Assembly (NCBI GenBank): GCA_022605955.1
Contig: JAKCOZ010000578.1
Location: 1-64,000, forward strand
From: Rallus limicola
Lineage: Eukaryota > Chordata > Aves > Gruiformes > Rallidae
Reading direction: 5' to 3'
DNA length: 64,000 nt
A program made the translations under genes and the position numbers. Below the pieces are notes generated by a model. The model saw only the letters and a program-made list of their open reading frames with translations, made no database searches and was not told where the DNA came from. Of the stretch, positions 61,421 through 64,000 are shown in pieces (positions within the stretch are counted from its first letter, which is position 1; each line of letters opens with the position of its first letter).

Positions 61421-62420
61421 ATGCCTTTCATGCCTAGCTTCTTTACTTTGGGAGTTATTGCTGGACGTTTAGCATGTTTTGAACTGCAGTCTGCTAGGGC
61501 CGAGAAAAGCACTGTAGGAGGTAGCAGGTATGTTCCTTCTTTCCAGGCAAAGGAAAAGGCTGAGAGCCAAAGTGACAGGGTCTGCTTGTGTGTCCTGTTA
61601 GGAGGTTTCAGACAAGCTATGCCTTTCATGCCTAGCTTCTTTACTTTGGGAGTTATTGCTGGACGTTTAGCATGTTTTGAACTGCAGTCTGCTAGGGCCG
61701 AGAAAAGCACCGTAGGAGCTTCCAGGCATGTTCCCTCTTTCCAGGCAAAGGAAAAGGCTGAGAGCGAAAGTGACAGGGTCTGCTTGTGTGTCCTGTTAGG
61801 AGGTTTCAGACAAGCTATGCCTTTCAGTCCTAGCTTCTTTACTTTGGGAGTTATTGCTGGACGTTTAGCATGTTTTGAACTGCAGTCTGCTAGGGCCGAG
61901 AAAAGCACCGTAGGAGGTTCCAGGCATGTTCCCTCTTTCCAGGCAAAGGAAAAGGCTGAGAGCCAAAGTGACAGGGTCTGCTTGTGTGTCCTGTTAGGAG
62001 GTTTCAGACAAGCTATGCCTTTCAGTCCTAGCTTCTTTACTTTGGGAGTTATTGCTGGACGTTTAGCAAGTTTTGAACTGCAGTCTGCTAGGGCCGAGAA
62101 AAGCACTGTAGGAGCTTCCAGGCATGTTCCCTCTTTCCAGGCAAAGGAAAAGGCTGAGAGCCAAAGTGACAGGGTCTGCTTGAGTGTCCTGTTAGGAGGT
62201 TTCATACAAGCTATGCCTTTCAGTCCTAGTTTCTTTACTTTGGGAGTTATTGCTGGACGTTTAGCATGTTTTGAACTGCAGTCTGCTAGGGCCGAGAAAA
62301 GCACCGTAGGAGGTTCCAGGCATGTTCCCTCTTTCCAGGCAAAGGAAAAGGCTGAGAGCCAAAGTGACAGGGTCTGCTTGTGTGTCCTGTTAGGAGGTTT
62401 CAGACAAGCTATGCCTTTCA
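59918..62420 (+). repeat. 2,503-bp block repeated 24 monomers downstream, copy 2
   Basis: Partner of 55166-57668. The match crosses the unit boundary at 61405/61421, so the duplication did not respect higher-order unit borders. It stops inside the rare monomer at 62411. Confidence 0.85.
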
Positions 62421-63400
62421 TGCCTAGCTTCTTTACTTTAGCAGTTATTGCTGGACGTTTAGCATGTTTTGAACTGCAGTCTGCTAGGGCCGAGAAAAGC
62501 ACTTTTATAGGTAGCAGGTATGTTCCTTCTTTCCAGGCAAAGGAAAAGGCTGAGAGCCAAAGTGACAGGGTCTGCTTGTGTGTCCTGTTAGGAGGTTTCA
62601 GACAAGCTATGCCTTTCAGTCCTAGCTTCTTTACTTTGGGAGTTATTGCTGGACGTTTAGCATGTTTTGAACTGCAGTCTGCTAGGGCTGAGAAAAGCAC
62701 CGTAGGAGGTTCCAGGCATGTTCCCTCTTTCCAGGCAAAGGAAAAGGCTGAGAGCCAAAGTGACAGGGTCTGCTTGTGTGTCCTGTTAGGAGGTTTCAGA
62801 CAAGCTATGCCTTTCAGTCCTAGCTTCTTTACTTTGGGAGTTATTGCTGGACGTTTAGCAAGTTTTGAACTGCAGTCTGCTAGGGCCGAGAAAAGCACTG
62901 TAGGAGCTTCCAGGCATGTTCCCTCTTTCCAGGCAAAGGAAAAGGCTGAGAGCCAAAGTGACAGGGTCTGCTTGTGTGTCCTGTTAGGAGGTTTCAGACA
63001 AGCTATGCCTTTCAGTCCTAGCTTCTTTACTTTGGGAGTTATTGCTGGACGTTTAGCATGTTTTGAACTGCAGTCTGCTAGGGCCGAGAAAAGCACCGTA
63101 GGAGGTTCCAGGCATGTTCCCTCTTTCCAGGCAAAGGAAAAGGCTGAGAGCCAAAGTGACAGGGTCTGCTTGTGTGTCCTGTTAGGAGGTTTCAGACAAG
63201 CTATGCCTTTCAGTCCTAGCTTCTTTACTTTGGGAGTTATTGCTGGACGTTTAGCAAGTTTTGAACTGCAGTCTTCTAGGGCCGAGAAAAGCACCGTAGG
63301 AGGTTCCAGGCATGTTCCCTCTTTCCAGGCAAAGGAAAAGGCTGAGAGCCAAAGTGACAGGGTCTGCTTGTGTGTCCTGTTATAAGGTTTCAGACAAGCT
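61421..63400 (+). repeat. Higher-order unit, 10 monomers
   Basis: Same length and same last four monomers as the unit before it. Its first five monomers instead match the unit at 56669, and its sixth is the rare monomer at 62411. It is therefore a mosaic of other units. Closes with TATAAG (TAA ending 63385). Confidence 0.75.
62411..62608 (+). repeat. Rare variant monomer (TTTAGCAG / CTTTTATAGG type), copy 2
   Basis: Second occurrence of the rare monomer at 39641, with both diagnostic changes, in a different neighbourhood: here it follows a TTCATACAAG-type copy. It interrupts the otherwise matching 24-monomer duplication, whose identity stops at 62420, inside this unit. Confidence 0.9.
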
Positions 63401-64000
63401 ATGCCTTTCATGCCTAGCTTCTTTACTTTGGGAGTTATTGCTGGACGTTTAGCATGTTTTGAACTGCAGTCTGCTAGGGCCGAGAAAAGCACTGTAGGAG
63501 GTAGCAGGTATGTTCCTTCTTTCCAGGCAAAGGAAAAGGCTGAGAGCCAAAGTGACAGGGTCTGCTTGTGTGTCCTGTTAGGAGGTTTCAGACAAGCTAT
63601 GCCTTTCATGCCTAGCTTCTTTACTTTGGGAGTTATTGCTGGACGTTTAGCATGTTTTGAACTGCAGTCTGCTAGGGCCGAGAAAAGCACCGTAGGAGGT
63701 TCCAGGCATGTTCCCTCTTTCCAGGCAAAGGAAAAGGCTGAGAGCCAAAGTGACAGGGTCTGCTTGTGTGTCCTGTTAGGAGGTTTCATACAAGCTATGC
63801 CTTTCAGTCCTAGCTTCTTTACTTTGGGAGTTATTGCTGGACGTTTAGCATGTTTTGAACTGCAGTCTGCTAGGGCCGAGAAAAGCACTGTAGGAGGTAG
63901 CAGGTATGTTCCTTCTTACCAGGCAAAGGAAAAGGCTGAGAGCCAAAGTGACAGGGTCTGCTTGTGTGTCCTGTTAGGAGGTTTCAGACAAGCTATGCCT
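63401..64000 (+). repeat. Higher-order unit, incomplete at window end
   Basis: Opens with the AGCAGGTATG monomer, then a TCATGCC copy, then a TTCATACAAG copy with AGCAGGTATG and TTCTTACCAGG. The window ends in the next monomer, so unit length is unknown. Confidence 0.7.

Larger units (their letters stand above)
1..64000 (+). repeat. 198-bp satellite DNA array, about 323 head-to-tail monomers
   Basis: The same unit recurs every 198 bp through the window, always in the same orientation. For example, the ATGCCTTTCA segment is found at 43, 6775, 10537, 22021, 25981 and 31921, all in one phase modulo 198. Phase changes only at 17 small indels, at 0.5-6.2 kb and 36.9-38.9 kb. Copies differ by a handful of recurrent substitutions and no foreign sequence interrupts them. 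Both window ends fall inside a monomer, so the array is longer than 64 kb. Arrays like this are typical of centromeric or other heterochromatic satellites in eukaryotes; that location is inference. I do not recognise the family. No stretch of this window lies outside the array, so there is no gene-free interval with other content. Confidence 0.99.
38930..64000 (+). repeat. Indel-free right domain, rich in TCAGTCC-type monomers
   Basis: About 25 kb (127 monomers) in constant phase. Most copies have GT at bases 11-12. Variants rare or absent to the left become common: GCAAGTTTT at base 56 (21 copies, first near 43655), CTGAG at base 82 (about 10 copies), AGCAGGTATG blocks (20 of the 24 I counted in the window), TTCATACAAG, CTTGAGTGTCC, GAGCGAAAG and TTCTTACCAGG. 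The last one is found at about 39166, 41344, 42928, 47086, 49066 and 63912. The domain is therefore a separately homogenised block of the same satellite. Confidence 0.9.

Noticed and set aside
1..64000. CRISPR array
   Set aside because: There are no short repeats separated by unique spacers. The whole 198-bp unit repeats, with only scattered substitutions.
1..64000. Tandem rRNA, tRNA, snRNA or histone gene cluster
   Set aside because: The 198-bp unit has no recognisable RNA gene motif or conserved protein, and it is too short for these clusters.
1..64000. Transposon or retrovirus insertion within the array
   Set aside because: I scanned for sequence outside the monomer and found none; every base fits the 198-bp unit with small changes.

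Overview
The whole 64-kb window is one head-to-tail satellite DNA array. The unit is 198 bp (about 49% G+C by hand count of one consensus copy, three CpGs), all copies lie in the same orientation, and about 323 copies are present. The first and last bases are both inside a monomer, so the array continues past both ends. I find no unique sequence, no gene I can support, no RNA gene, no transposon insertion and no inversion. A long, strongly homogenised array of this kind points to a eukaryotic genome, most likely a centromeric, pericentromeric, subtelomeric or other heterochromatic block. Several recurrent variants are CG to TG or CG to CA changes, which fits a genome with germline CpG methylation (vertebrate or plant). 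I do not recognise the monomer and cannot name the species or chromosome position.

Layout. (1) 1-6229: copies of the normal monomer interrupted by 13 small indels, mostly single bases in short homopolymers. (2) 6230-36860: about 155 monomers with no indel at all. This part is dominated by copies carrying TCATGCC near the start, mixed with GGAGGTTCC or GGAGCTTCC in the middle. It includes a 5,940-bp (30-monomer) tandem duplication whose two copies look identical. (3) 36861-38929: a short disturbed stretch with a 5-bp deletion and three single-base insertions. (4) 38930-64000: about 127 indel-free monomers of different make-up. TCAGTCC copies dominate here, and many variants appear that are absent from or rare in the left part. 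From 48.5 kb on, this domain is organised as variable-length higher-order units of 17, 10, 14, 8, 6, 10 and 10 monomers, each opening with the same recognisable monomer.

Because 198 is divisible by three, any frame that is open in one monomer stays open through the array. This gives two enormous antiparallel reading frames, one of them over 10,000 codons. I treat both as arithmetic by-products of the repeat and not as genes. The biology that can be read here is how the array evolved: local duplications of 2, 3, 8/9, 17, 24 and 30 monomers, chimeric monomers that suggest conversion or unequal exchange, CpG decay, and patches that may be assembly error.
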